Origin: an uncultured Roseovarius sp.
Lineage (GTDB): Bacteria > Pseudomonadota > Alphaproteobacteria > Rhodobacterales > Rhodobacteraceae
NCBI GenBank assembly: GCA_947499555.1
Contig: CANMOU010000006.1
Coordinates: forward strand, 1-64,000
Length of the DNA: 64,000 bases
Direction: 5' to 3'
Numbering within the stretch: position 1 is the stretch's first letter; every line of letters begins with the position of its first letter. Position numbers and translations under genes: made by a program. Shown here piece after piece: positions 17,875-26,012 of the stretch. The notes beneath the pieces are model-generated. The model was not told the DNA's origin. It was given only the letters and a program-made list of their open reading frames with translations, and made no database searches.

Positions 17875-19191
17875 TCAGCGGTCCACCAGAGGCCGGTCAA
17901 GCATTTCGGGCAAAGGCTCTGCAGGATAATTCTGGTGCAGGCTCCAGATATTGCCCGCGACCGGATCAAGCGGGCGAAACCGCGTGCCCGGCATCGCGCG
18001 CGTCCGCAGGGCCAGAACGATATCCGACAGCACGGCGGGGTTTTCGCGGAAATAGGCATGCCCCAGCTGCACGGACCCGCCATCCACCATCACGATGTTC
18101 ACATTCCGGGCACTCTCTAGGTCGCGGACCTCCCGTTCTGACAATTTTTCCGGATCAATCCCGCCAAGCCGCGTCACATTCCCGATCAGCCGGGACAGTC
18201 TAAGCGCACCATCGTCGGGGTTGGTGTAGATATTGATCTGCTCAAACCCATCTGCAAACCGTTCGGCCACGAGCCGCTGGCGCGTCACCCCGATATCAAG
18301 ATCAGCCGCCGCAAGCACAAGCACCCCTGTCTTCATGTCGCGCCTCGGATCCCGGCCTGCGCCACGGCTCTCCAGCATCAGCTCGCGCAACGCAGCACTC
18401 ATCACCGCCGAGCCGCGAGAATGCGCGACGATATCGATCCGCTTCACCTCGGGCACATCGGCCAGAATGCGCATGAACTCCTTCAGGTGAAAAACCGAGA
18501 ACTCGCCGGACTCAATATCGCGGAAATACGCCAGCGGCCCGTCATTGCCAGCCGGCCACGAAAACAGCACGGGCAAGGATCGCCGTCCCGCATAGTGCCA
18601 AATGCTGGCCAAAGTCCCGACGCCATCATCGAAATCGTTATTGAAGCCGTGGATGTAGAGCAGCACCCGGTCAACCTTGGCATCCCGCATGCGCGCCGTG
18701 ATCTCCGCCCGTACGGCATCGCTGCGCGCGCCATAAGCCGAACGCGCCTCTTGCGTGGCCTGCAACCGCCCGCCGCCCGGCGCATAGGGTAAAGGTGTCG
18801 AGGGCAAGCGCGCCAGCTCGGTCAGCCCAACAGGTTCAAGCCGCGTCACGGCACCTGATCCGGTCGCCTGGGTGCGCGCAATCAGGTCCGACCAGGTATC
18901 AAGCCCGCCATACTCTACCCAGCTTGCGCCAAATGCCATGGCATCGCTGCGCCGCGCGCCATAGGTGACGACCGCTCCGAACTCATCCAGCACGGGGTTG
19001 CGGTCGGTCATATATAAGATTTCCGTGGTCGTGGTGCGAAAGCGCGACGGCACATTCGCCTCCGGATAGGACCCGCCGGTTTCAAATGTATAAAGATTCG
19101 GGGTTGGTGACAGGATACCCGTCGTGTTGCGCCCCGCGCAGGCCGCCAGAAAACTCAACAGCAGCACCGCCGCCCAGGCACGCAATGTCAT
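17875..19191 (-). CDS. Lipoprotein alpha/beta hydrolase, DUF900 family
   Basis: 438 residues from the ATG at 19191, chosen because it begins a lipoprotein signal (MTLRAWAAVLLLSFLAAC, lipobox LAAC) and has a GAGAGG site. The DUF900 core shows VLLYIHGFNNDFDDG (oxyanion strand) and the nucleophile motif DIVAHSRGSAVMSA with an A-H-S-R-G elbow, as in this family. It should be anchored in the outer or inner membrane facing the periplasm. The substrate is unknown; esterase or lipase chemistry is likely. The stop is immediately next to the convergent GGDEF-EAL stop. Confidence 0.85.
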   Translation of the reverse strand: MTLRAWAAVLLLSFLAACAGRNTTGILSPTPNLYTFETGGSYPEANVPSRFRTTTTEILYMTDRNPVLDEFGAVVTYGARRSDAMAFGASWVEYGGLDTWSDLIARTQATGSGAVTRLEPVGLTELARLPSTPLPYAPGGGRLQATQEARSAYGARSDAVRAEITARMRDAKVDRVLLYIHGFNNDFDDGVGTLASIWHYAGRRSLPVLFSWPAGNDGPLAYFRDIESGEFSVFHLKEFMRILADVPEVKRIDIVAHSRGSAVMSAALRELMLESRGAGRDPRRDMKTGVLVLAAADLDIGVTRQRLVAERFADGFEQINIYTNPDDGALRLSRLIGNVTRLGGIDPEKLSEREVRDLESARNVNIVMVDGGSVQLGHAYFRENPAVLSDIVLALRTRAMPGTRFRPLDPVAGNIWSLHQNYPAEPLPEMLDRPLVDR

Positions 19192-19647
19192 CAGGTCTTT
19201 CCTCTCGTTCCGGCCCGCATCATTTGCTGATTTCACCGCCCGCCCCGGTGACTTGCAAATCAACTCTTGATCGAAGCGAAGAAAAACTCAATGGCGCGCG
19301 GGCTTGACCGGGCGGACAAACCGGTCCTTCAACCAGCCTTCATGCCTGGCCCAATCCGGAAACCGGCCTTGGCCGGACCAGCGGAACCCCTTGTAAGAAC
19401 AGAGATTCCAACGGCCCCGCAAGCAAGTTCCTGCCAGCATCTCCACTTATCCACGCGGCTTTCCGCCTTGCGCCCGACGTGATCCTTTTCGCGCCGACAA
19501 CGGTCTGCCGAAAACGCAGGAACACGCGCAAATCCCGCCTGAATCGATGAAGCCCTAACGCCCCCGTCAGCTGTTTTTTACAAACATCGGCGACCGGCAT
19601 GCCGGGGACAGCTGGTCACGTAGCAGTAACGCTGAAAGGACAAGAAA
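19192..19647. other. Intergenic stretch, no supported gene
   Basis: About 456 bases between the divergent DUF900 and CAP-domain genes, so it must hold both promoters. Open frames on either strand lack ribosome binding sites and recognisable products. Several short inverted repeats such as GACCGG..CCGGTC near 19309-19325 are present. I could not identify an RNA gene. Confidence 0.45.
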
Positions 19648-20859
19648 ATGCCGGTGAATGCCGATCCCTTGGAACTCCACATGCTTTCACTCATCAATGA
19701 AGAAAGGACGTCACGCGGGCTCGATCCGCTGGAACTAGAGACCAACCTCAACATGTCCGCCGAAGATCATTCGCAATGGATGCTCTCGACCAACAATTTC
19801 TCCCATACAGGCGCAGGCGGCTCTTCGGCCACCAGCCGGATCGAGGCAGAGCTTGATCTCACTGGCAGCTGGCGTACGGCCGAAAACATCGCAATCCAGT
19901 CAATCCGCGGCGAACCCGGGCTTCTGGATGATGTGGAAAACCTGCACGATTCTCTAATGAACAGCCCCGGACATCGGGCAAATATACTCAACCCTGATCT
20001 GGACTATATCGGTCTCGGCATCGAACTTGGCGAATTCACCTATTCAGGCGGCAGCACATTCCAGTCGCTGATCGCGACACAGAATTTTGCCACCACCACA
20101 GCACCGGTCGATCTGGACCCCGGCGCAGGCGCGACACCACTCGAAATGCCAGATCCGATACCCGGGCCGGAGCCTGAACCAGTGCCAGACATTGCTGCGC
20201 CTGAAACACCCCCCGAAACACCCGATGAGATGGAGGAAACGCCGGTGGCCGAGGCCCCAGATCCGGCCCCGGAAGAGCCGGAGACGACAGGCAACGAAGA
20301 CGACGAAGAGACACCCGTCGAAACACCCATTGCCGAAGCGCCCGATCCCGCGCCATCAGAACCGGAGGACATTGAGGATACGCCAGTGGCCGAGGTCCCC
20401 GATCCGATGCCCGATGAACCCGAGGAGCAAGAGACCCCCGTGGCCGAAGCCCCAGACCCACAGCCAGAGACCCTGATGCCGGAGGAGCCCGAGAATGCCG
20501 ACAATCCGGAAGAAATCTTTGCCTGCCCCTTCCTGCCAGATGATTTCGACATCATGCCCGCACGCAGCACCGCCCGCTTCGATTTCGATGGCGACGTCTT
20601 CGAATTCCGACAGAGCGAGACCCTCTTTGGCGATTTCTCAATGGGCGATCTGATCAATAATGTGCTGACACAGGCCGCGGAATTTGCCGAGCAGAATGGT
20701 GGTGAGATCGACAGCTTCGAATTCGCCGTCACCTTTGACTTCCAGCCCGGCGAAACCACCCCCGCGGCGTCATCAGGGCAAGTGCCTTTTGAGGCTGGCG
20801 ATCTCGACTTCGCGGGGTTCCAGGCACCGGCTGAGCAAAATATCGAGCTCTTCAGCTGA
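19648..20859 (+). CDS. CAP (SCP/PR1)-domain protein with acidic Pro-Glu repeats
   Basis: 403 residues. Residues 8-148 are a CAP domain with the cavity residues H41, H53, E79 and H109 (NNFSH, TAENI, NSPGHRANIL). Residues about 155-290 form a very acidic proline-rich linker with repeats of the type ETPVAEAPDPAPEEPE. The last 110 residues are a separate domain rich in Phe and Asp that I do not recognise. No N-terminal signal peptide is visible, and no RTX nonapeptides are seen, so how or whether it is exported is unclear; the acidic composition and CAP domain argue for an extracellular place. AGGAC lies about 8 nt before the ATG. Confidence 0.8.
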   Translation: MPVNADPLELHMLSLINEERTSRGLDPLELETNLNMSAEDHSQWMLSTNNFSHTGAGGSSATSRIEAELDLTGSWRTAENIAIQSIRGEPGLLDDVENLHDSLMNSPGHRANILNPDLDYIGLGIELGEFTYSGGSTFQSLIATQNFATTTAPVDLDPGAGATPLEMPDPIPGPEPEPVPDIAAPETPPETPDEMEETPVAEAPDPAPEEPETTGNEDDEETPVETPIAEAPDPAPSEPEDIEDTPVAEVPDPMPDEPEEQETPVAEAPDPQPETLMPEEPENADNPEEIFACPFLPDDFDIMPARSTARFDFDGDVFEFRQSETLFGDFSMGDLINNVLTQAAEFAEQNGGEIDSFEFAVTFDFQPGETTPAASSGQVPFEAGDLDFAGFQAPAEQNIELFS

Positions 20860-20882
20860 CCGCCCCACGCCCAAAAACCGGA

Positions 20883-20905
20883 CCTGCCCCTCCTTGTGGG
20901 GCAGG
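20883..20905 (+). terminator. Hairpin after the CAP-domain gene
   Basis: CCTGCCCC (20883-20890) pairs with GGGGCAGG (20898-20905) across a 7-nt loop. Only a weak T-containing tail follows (CCATTTGATC). It is probably the transcription end of the CAP-domain gene. Confidence 0.5.
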
Positions 20906-20998
20906 CCATTTGATCTCTCTCTTTCATCCTACGCATTGCCCCGCCCTTGGCGCTTCGCTATCTAGCGGTCTGAAACCAGTTCTGACCGGAGAGACCGC

Positions 20999-22654
20999 AT
21001 GGCCGCTTATCAATATGTCTATCACATGCAAGGCGTGTCCAAGTCCTATCCAGGCGGCAAGAAATGCTTTGAAAACATTCATCTAAGCTTTCTGCCGGGT
21101 GTGAAAATCGGCGTTGTGGGCGTCAACGGCGCGGGTAAATCCACCCTGATGAAGATCATGGCGGGGCTTGATACCGATTTCACAGGTGAGGCCTGGGCCG
21201 CCGAAGGTGCGAAAGTCGGCTACCTCCCGCAAGAGCCGCAACTCGATGAAAGCCTCAATGTGCGTGACAATGTCATGCTGGGCGTCGCCGAGAAAAAGGC
21301 CAAGCTCGACCGCTTTAACGAGCTCGCGATGAACTACTCCGATGAGACCGCCGACGAAATGGCCGCCCTGCAGGACCAGATCGACAGCGAAAACCTGTGG
21401 GACCTTGACGCACAGGTCGATGTCAGCATGGAGGCGCTGCGTTGCCCCCCTGACGACGCCAATGTCGCCTCTCTCTCGGGCGGGGAACGCCGCCGCGTCG
21501 CGCTGTGCAAGCTTCTGCTCGAAGCCCCCGAGATGCTGCTTCTGGACGAGCCCACCAACCACCTTGATGCCGAAACCATCGCCTGGCTGCAACAGCACCT
21601 CATCGACTACAAAGGCACCATCCTGATTGTCACCCACGACCGGTATTTCCTCGACGACATCACCGGCTGGATTCTCGAGTTGGATCGGGGCCGCGGCATC
21701 CCCTACGAGGGCAACTACTCCGCCTGGCTCGAACAAAAGGCCAAACGCCTCGCGCAGGAACAGCGAGAGGACAAATCCAAACAAAAGACCCTCGAACGCG
21801 AACTCGAATGGATGCGCCAGGGCGCCAAGGCACGCCAGTCCAAGCAAAAGGCCCGGATCGAGCGCTACAATGAGCTCGCCAACCAATCCGAGCGAGAGAA
21901 GATCACCCGCGCCCAGATCGTCATCCCCAATGGGCCGCGTTTGGGCGGCAAGGTGATCGAGGTTGACGGGTTGCAAAAGGCCATGGGCGACAAGCTTCTG
22001 ATCGAGAACCTCACCTTCTCGCTGCCCCCCGGCGGCATCGTTGGCGTCATAGGCCCCAACGGTGCCGGCAAATCCACCCTCTTCAAGATGCTCACCGGCC
22101 AGGAAAAACCCGATGCCGGAGAGATTTCCTACGGCGACACGGTGCAGCTCTCTTACGTCGATCAGTCCCGTGACGACCTCAAGGATAACGAGACCGTTTG
22201 GGAGGCCATTTCCGGCGGCGCCGAAGTGATCGAACTGGGCGATGCGCAGGTCAATTCCCGCGCCTACTGCTCGTCCTTCAACTTCAAGGGCGGCGACCAG
22301 CAAAAGAAGGTCTCGCTCCTCTCGGGCGGCGAACGCAACCGCGTGCATATGGCAAGGCTTCTCAAGGAAGGCGGCAACGTGCTTCTCCTCGACGAGCCGA
22401 CCAACGATCTCGACGTTGAAACGCTGCGCGCCCTGGAAGACGCGCTTGTCGATTTCGCCGGCTGCGCCGTCGTCATCAGCCACGACCGCTTCTTTTTGGA
22501 CCGCATCTGCACGCATATCCTGGCCTTCGAGGGCGAGGCGCATGTGGAATGGTTCGAAGGTAATTTCGAGGACTACGAGGAAGACAAGAAACGCCGCCTC
22601 GGCCCCGACGCGCTAGAGCCGAAACGGATCAAGCATAAGAAATTTGCGCGGTAG
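20999..22654 (+). CDS. ettA: ABC-F ATPase EttA (energy-dependent translational throttle)
   Basis: 551 residues, the EttA length. There are two ABC domains without membrane segments. Walker A motifs are GVNGAGKST and GPNGAGKST, signatures are LSGGERRRVAL and LSGGERNRVHM, and Walker B motifs are LLLDEPTNHLD and LLLDEPTNDLD. They are joined by the basic linker that reaches into the ribosome E site (KRLAQEQREDKSKQKTLERELEW). EttA gates initiation complexes in response to the ADP/ATP ratio. It starts 140 nt after the CAP-domain gene with its own GGAGAG site and is probably separately transcribed. Confidence 0.95.
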   Translation: MAAYQYVYHMQGVSKSYPGGKKCFENIHLSFLPGVKIGVVGVNGAGKSTLMKIMAGLDTDFTGEAWAAEGAKVGYLPQEPQLDESLNVRDNVMLGVAEKKAKLDRFNELAMNYSDETADEMAALQDQIDSENLWDLDAQVDVSMEALRCPPDDANVASLSGGERRRVALCKLLLEAPEMLLLDEPTNHLDAETIAWLQQHLIDYKGTILIVTHDRYFLDDITGWILELDRGRGIPYEGNYSAWLEQKAKRLAQEQREDKSKQKTLERELEWMRQGAKARQSKQKARIERYNELANQSEREKITRAQIVIPNGPRLGGKVIEVDGLQKAMGDKLLIENLTFSLPPGGIVGVIGPNGAGKSTLFKMLTGQEKPDAGEISYGDTVQLSYVDQSRDDLKDNETVWEAISGGAEVIELGDAQVNSRAYCSSFNFKGGDQQKKVSLLSGGERNRVHMARLLKEGGNVLLLDEPTNDLDVETLRALEDALVDFAGCAVVISHDRFFLDRICTHILAFEGEAHVEWFEGNFEDYEEDKKRRLGPDALEPKRIKHKKFAR

Positions 22655-22673
22655 GGTGGGTTTCCAACCCACC
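22655..22673. repeat. Perfect hairpin GGTGGGTT-TCC-AACCCACC
   Basis: An 8-bp perfect inverted repeat (22655-22662 and 22666-22673) with a 3-nt loop begins right after the ettA stop codon, in the context GTAGGGTGGG. Sequences of this kind are common dispersed intergenic repeats in proteobacteria. No T run follows, so it is not a canonical terminator, though it may protect the ettA 3' end. Confidence 0.5.
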
Positions 22674-22850
22674 TTCCCAACACCGGGTCGCGTGGTTGGT
22701 TCCCGCACATACCGGGTTTACCCACCGGCAAGGCTTAACAACGGGTTGCTGGGGCAACAGGCGCTCCTTCACCCTTCATCACACCGCCGCGATACCCCCT
22801 CGCTATGATGCATACCGCCTCCTACGTCATCCCCATGAAAGGAGGCTCCC

Positions 22851-22952
22851 ATGCCTGTCTCAGCGAATACGCCCGCCCCGCGGCCCAGACCGCCATTGCC
22901 CCGGCATCCGCACCCCGTACTCTATCGCTTCACCGATTGGGCAGCTTTTTAG
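22851..22952 (+). CDS. 33-residue proline-rich small ORF
   Basis: An ATG at 22851 is preceded by AAAGGAGG with 6 nt spacing, the best ribosome binding site in the neighbourhood. The 33-codon frame ends TAG at 22952. The product is rich in Pro and Arg at the front (SANTPAPRPRPPLPRHPHP) and ends LYRFTDWAAF. There is no membrane segment or cysteine. It is convergent with the BrnA-like gene, whose stop lies 10 nt further on. I do not recognise a family. The strong initiation site is the main argument that it is a gene. Confidence 0.5.
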   Translation: MPVSANTPAPRPRPPLPRHPHPVLYRFTDWAAF

Positions 22953-22961
22953 CGCAAATGC

Positions 22962-23393
22962 CTAGCGGGCCATCATCCCGTCCCATCCGGCCCAGACGGC
23001 GTCTTCCGGTGCATTCGATGCGATCCGCTCGTTCAGCATATCCTCAAGCCGGACCTGCTTGGCCGCATGCATCTGTACGAAGGTCGATAGCACCCGGTTG
23101 ATCCGCGCCTGATAGCCCAGCCCCATATCACGGAAAAACTTGGCCACCGGGCGGTCAAGATAAAGCGTCACCTTCTGCTTTTTCGCCTCCACATCCAGAT
23201 CATGCAAAAGCGTGTGCCAGGCATCGGGGGTTTCATCGGCCATCATGTTCGGGATCCAGGTTTCCCGGTAAAGATAGGTCAGGTCTTTCAGAAGCATTTC
23301 TCGCGCGGCCTGTTCGCGCTGCGGCCGCCGGGGCTTGGCCGACGCCTTTGGGGTCTCTTTCCCGGGTCCGGGTGGCGGTGTGGTGTATATCAT
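22962..23393 (-). CDS. Orphan BrnA-like DNA-binding protein
   Basis: 143 residues from the ATG at 23393, chosen for the GGAGG site about 9 nt upstream. Residues 74-110 (VTLYLDRPVAKFFRDMGLGYQARINRVLSTFV) match the ribbon-helix-helix core of BrnA antitoxins, in which a beta strand is followed by GxGYQxRIN. The N-terminal 70 residues are a basic proline-rich tail plus a helical region, longer than in usual BrnA. No BrnT toxin gene lies on either side. It may be a solitary regulator. An 11-bp direct-repeat array lies about 70 bp upstream of the start codon and is a natural candidate operator. Confidence 0.75.
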   Translation of the reverse strand: MIYTTPPPGPGKETPKASAKPRRPQREQAAREMLLKDLTYLYRETWIPNMMADETPDAWHTLLHDLDVEAKKQKVTLYLDRPVAKFFRDMGLGYQARINRVLSTFVQMHAAKQVRLEDMLNERIASNAPEDAVWAGWDGMMAR

Positions 23394-23462
23394 GGCAGGG
23401 GCCTCCGGCTGGTTGGCCTGCACCCTCGGTGCCAAACCCTGCTCAAAGGTTAACGGATCGGC

Positions 23463-23504
23463 ACCGACGCAATACCGACGTGATACCGACGTGATACCGA
23501 CGTC
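23463..23504. repeat. 11-bp iteron array upstream of the BrnA-like gene
   Basis: ACCGACG begins at 23463, 23474, 23485 and 23496, an exact 11-bp period; the last three units share ATACCGACGT. One helical turn per repeat places every copy on the same DNA face. The array sits 70-110 bp upstream of the BrnA-like start codon and about 145 bp before the L,D-transpeptidase start on the other strand, so it lies in a divergent promoter region. Confidence 0.8.
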
Positions 23505-23646
23505 CAAAATCGGCCCCGAAGCGGCGCGGCAAAATCGCAACGCCACGTTGTAAATATGTCAATTTCACCCCGAATTGATTTTTCGGCGAAAAGGCGCCAC
23601 ATTACTTTGCTTTGGGTAATCCGCCTGATTTTTGAGGGGAATCAAT

Positions 23647-24201
23647 ATGATGGACCGACGTACTTTTGTTGCCGCTGGTTTGGCCGCTGCCACAGTGCCT
23701 GCCAGCGCGATGTCATTTGAGCTCAATCCGAAATACCGCCCGCAAAGCGTTGAAATTTCGACTAAATACCAGCCAGGGCAGCTTCTTGTCCTGCCCCGCG
23801 CGCATTTCCTTTACTTCATCGAAACCCCCGGAAAGGCGCGCCGTTACGGCGTCGGTGTTGGTCGGGCCGGTCTCGAATTCACCGGTCGCGCCACGATTGA
23901 CGTCAAGAAAAAATGGCCGACCTGGCGCCCGACCAACGAGATGATCGAGCGCGAGCCGCATCTTTACACAAAATTCATCGATAACGACTACGTTCAGCCA
24001 GGCGGTCCGGGAAATCCGCTCGGCTCGCGTGCGCTCTACCTGTTCCAGAACGGGCGGGACACGTATTTCCGCATCCACGGGACAAATTCGCCGAAATCTA
24101 TTGGCCGCTCGGTGTCAAATGGCTGTATCCGCATGATCAACGAGCATGTGCAGGATCTTTACGAACGTGTCCCTCTTGGCACAGTCGTGACAGTTCTCTA
24201 A
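23647..24201 (+). CDS. L,D-transpeptidase (YkuD domain), Tat-type signal
   Basis: 184 residues from the ATG at 23647, with GAGGGG upstream. The N terminus MMDRRTFVAAGLAAATVPASA is a short twin-arginine-like export signal. The catalytic block IHGTN followed by SNGCIRM gives the His and Cys of the YkuD active site. Such enzymes form 3-3 crosslinks in peptidoglycan or attach proteins to it, in the periplasm. It is divergent from the BrnA-like gene, and the repeat array lies between them. An imperfect palindrome at 24237-24260 follows the gene. Confidence 0.9.
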   Translation: MMDRRTFVAAGLAAATVPASAMSFELNPKYRPQSVEISTKYQPGQLLVLPRAHFLYFIETPGKARRYGVGVGRAGLEFTGRATIDVKKKWPTWRPTNEMIEREPHLYTKFIDNDYVQPGGPGNPLGSRALYLFQNGRDTYFRIHGTNSPKSIGRSVSNGCIRMINEHVQDLYERVPLGTVVTVL

Positions 24202-24236
24202 GCGGCTTGCACGCGAATTTTCTTGAATATTTCCGT

Positions 24237-24260
24237 CGCGCATCACATATGTGTCGCGCG
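24237..24260. repeat. Imperfect palindrome CGCGC-N2-CACATATGTG-N2-GCGCG
   Basis: A 24-bp dyad with a perfect 10-bp centre CACATATGTG and matching CGCGC/GCGCG ends lies between the L,D-transpeptidase and the cold shock gene. No T run follows. It may be a protein-binding site in the csp promoter region or a structure at the 3' end of the upstream transcript. Confidence 0.45.
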
Positions 24261-24371
24261 ACGTTACCACTATCGACCATCTGCTCCCTTATCCGGCACA
24301 GGCACTCGATCTTGCACTGACACGCCGGGCTGCCGCATTCCGCGGGCAGCACCAAATTAAGGAGAAAACGG

Positions 24372-24578
24372 ATGGCCAGTGGCACCGTAAAATGGTTCAA
24401 TGCAACAAAAGGCTTCGGCTTTATAGCGCCCGATGACGGCGGCAAGGACGTGTTTGTGCACATCTCCGCTGTCGAGCGCGCAGGCCTCACCGGGCTCAAG
24501 GATGACCAGAAGGTTACCTTTGAAATCGAAGCGGGCCGCGACGGGCGCAGCTCAGCATCGAATATTGAGCTCGCATAA
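24372..24578 (+). CDS. csp: Cold shock protein, CspA family
   Basis: 68 residues, one complete cold shock domain with both RNA-binding motifs: KGFGFI (RNP1) and DVFVHIS (RNP2). It opens [18 protein letters not shown], typical of alphaproteobacterial CspA proteins. It binds single-stranded nucleic acid and acts as an RNA chaperone. AAGGAG lies about 9 nt before the ATG. The 170-nt upstream gap could hold a long structured 5' leader as in other csp genes. A strong terminator follows at 24605. Confidence 0.95.
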   Translation: MASGTVKWFNATKGFGFIAPDDGGKDVFVHISAVERAGLTGLKDDQKVTFEIEAGRDGRSSASNIELA

Positions 24579-24604
24579 GGCACAAGCCTTTGAAGCTGAA
24601 CACG

Positions 24605-24631
24605 AAAAGGCCCCTTTCCGGGGCCTTTTTT
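24605..24631 (+). terminator. Rho-independent terminator after csp
   Basis: AAAAGGCCCC (24605-24614) pairs with GGGGCCTTTT (24620-24629) around a 5-nt loop, ending in a run of T. The A run on the other side makes it potentially bidirectional, serving the convergent tesA gene as well. Confidence 0.9.
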
Positions 24632-24643
24632 AATGCCCGCCCC

Positions 24644-25318
24644 TTACTCGATCTCCTGGATAAGCTCCTGCACAATCGGCCCCATGCCGTCAACGATCTG
24701 CGCAACGCCCTCGGCGTTTGGATGAATGCCATCGGCCTGAAAAAACTGCTGCAGCTCAGAGGGTTGTCCCTCTCCCATCCCGGCAAAGAAACTCTGCAGA
24801 TAAAGCACGTCATACTGCTCGGCCAATTCAGGGTAGATGGCGTCAAACGCGGTCTTGTACTCAACCCCGTAATTGCCAGGCGCAGGCAGCCCCACAAGCA
24901 AGACCGGCAGGTCGCGGGCTTTTGCCACGTCAAGGATTGCTGTCAAATTCTCGCGGGCGACCTCCGGGGCAATACCGCGCAGCATGTCGTTGCCCCCCAG
25001 CGCCACGATCATCGCGTCTACCTCAGGCGTCAGGCTCCAGTCCACACGTGCGGCTCCACCTGCCGTCGTGTCGCCCGACACACCGCCGTTGACCAGCGTC
25101 ACCTGATCGCCCTGCGCGTCAAGCCAGCCTTGCAATTGCGGCACGAACCCGTCTTCTGCAGGCAAGCCAAACCCTTGGGTCAGACTGTCGCCCAATGCCA
25201 GAACCGTGACCGGCTCGGCCCAGGCAGGGCTTGCAATCAAAACCAGCACCACTGCCTTGCCGCGCAGCGCGCGCACCCCATATGTCAGAAAACCTTTCAA
25301 AAACAGGCGCAATCCCAT
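24644..25318 (-). CDS. tesA: GDSL arylesterase / lysophospholipase TesA
   Basis: 224 residues from the ATG at 25318. A signal peptide (GKAVVLVLIASPAWA) leads to the SGNH hydrolase blocks: ALGDSLTQGFG with the nucleophile Ser, NGGVSGDT, ALGGNDMLRG and DGIHPNAEG with the Asp/His pair. TesA is a periplasmic multifunctional thioesterase, protease and lysophospholipase. Its start codon overlaps that of the divergent ABC ATPase gene, CATG at 25316-25319 serving both. The same divergent tesA-ybbA arrangement is known from E. coli. Start choice is slightly uncertain because GTG codons lie further in. Confidence 0.9.
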   Translation of the reverse strand: MGLRLFLKGFLTYGVRALRGKAVVLVLIASPAWAEPVTVLALGDSLTQGFGLPAEDGFVPQLQGWLDAQGDQVTLVNGGVSGDTTAGGAARVDWSLTPEVDAMIVALGGNDMLRGIAPEVARENLTAILDVAKARDLPVLLVGLPAPGNYGVEYKTAFDAIYPELAEQYDVLYLQSFFAGMGEGQPSELQQFFQADGIHPNAEGVAQIVDGMGPIVQELIQEIE

Positions 25319-26012
25319 GACAGATCCCGTGTTGTCGCTTCGCTCCGCTGCATTGGCACTTGAGGGAAATGCAGGTCTTGTACGGATACTTGACGCGATC
25401 ACACTGGATGTCCACCGCGGCGATACACTCAGCCTTGTAGGGCCATCTGGCTCTGGCAAATCCTCGCTCTTGATGCTGATGGGGGGCCTCGAACGCGCCA
25501 CATCGGGCACCGTAGAGGCGCTAGGCCATGATCTCTCAGCCATGAGTGAGGATGCGCTGGCCCGGCTCCGGCGTGATCATATTGGTGTTGTCTTTCAATC
25601 CTTTCACCTCATCCCCACCATGACCGCCCTTGAAAACGTGGCCACGCCGCTTGAGCTTGCGGGCCGCAAAGATGCCTTTGCGCGCGCCGAGGAAGAGCTG
25701 CACGCTGTGGGCCTTGGCGCACGTCTGGGGCACTACCCTTCCCAACTTTCCGGGGGCGAACAGCAGCGCGTGGCTCTGGCGCGGGCAGCGGCCCCAAGGC
25801 CCGATATTCTGTTGGCGGATGAACCCACCGGCAATCTTGACAGCACCACGGGTGCCGACATTGTCAACCTGTTGTTTGGTCTGCAAAAACGCCACGGCGC
25901 GACGCTTGTGCTGGTCACACATGACCCAGCTCTGGCGACCAAATGCGCGCGGCAGATCACGCTGCGCGACGGGAAGATTGAAGCGCGTTCGGAGAAGGCC
26001 GAAGTGGCATGA
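25317..26012 (+). CDS. ybbA: ABC transporter ATPase, YbbA/LolD-like
   Basis: 231 residues. Walker A GPSGSGKSS, Q-loop FQSFHLIPTMTALENV, signature LSGGEQQRVALARA and Walker B ILLADEPTGNLD place it in the MacB/LolD/YbbA exporter ATPase family. The ATG at 25317 is needed to keep the first beta strand (VLSLRSAALAL). The stop overlaps the permease start by 4 nt, so the two are coupled. It is divergent from tesA with overlapping starts, so its promoter should lie within tesA coding sequence unless the pair uses internal starts. Confidence 0.92.
   Translation: MTDPVLSLRSAALALEGNAGLVRILDAITLDVHRGDTLSLVGPSGSGKSSLLMLMGGLERATSGTVEALGHDLSAMSEDALARLRRDHIGVVFQSFHLIPTMTALENVATPLELAGRKDAFARAEEELHAVGLGARLGHYPSQLSGGEQQRVALARAAAPRPDILLADEPTGNLDSTTGADIVNLLFGLQKRHGATLVLVTHDPALATKCARQITLRDGKIEARSEKAEVA

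Noticed and set aside
19340-19600. 86-codon ORF in the gap before the CAP-domain gene
   Set aside because: No ribosome binding site, Arg-rich composition typical of noncoding G+C-rich DNA, and no recognisable domain.
21083-22543. 486-codon open frame antisense to ettA
   Set aside because: It is a shadow of G+C-biased third positions in ettA; translation is Val/Leu/Gly-rich with no motif.
22655-22673. Intrinsic terminator of ettA
   Set aside because: The hairpin is perfect but has no T run and starts one base after the stop codon; it is better seen as a dispersed palindrome.
23463-23504. CRISPR array or replication-origin iterons
   Set aside because: Repeats are only 11 bp apart with no spacers, and there is no cas, repA or partition gene. 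A promoter operator is more economical.
22962-23546. Longer BrnA-like protein starting within the iteron array
   Set aside because: The upstream codons run through 11-bp repeats that are out of phase with codons, and the ATG at 23393 has a proper GGAGG site.
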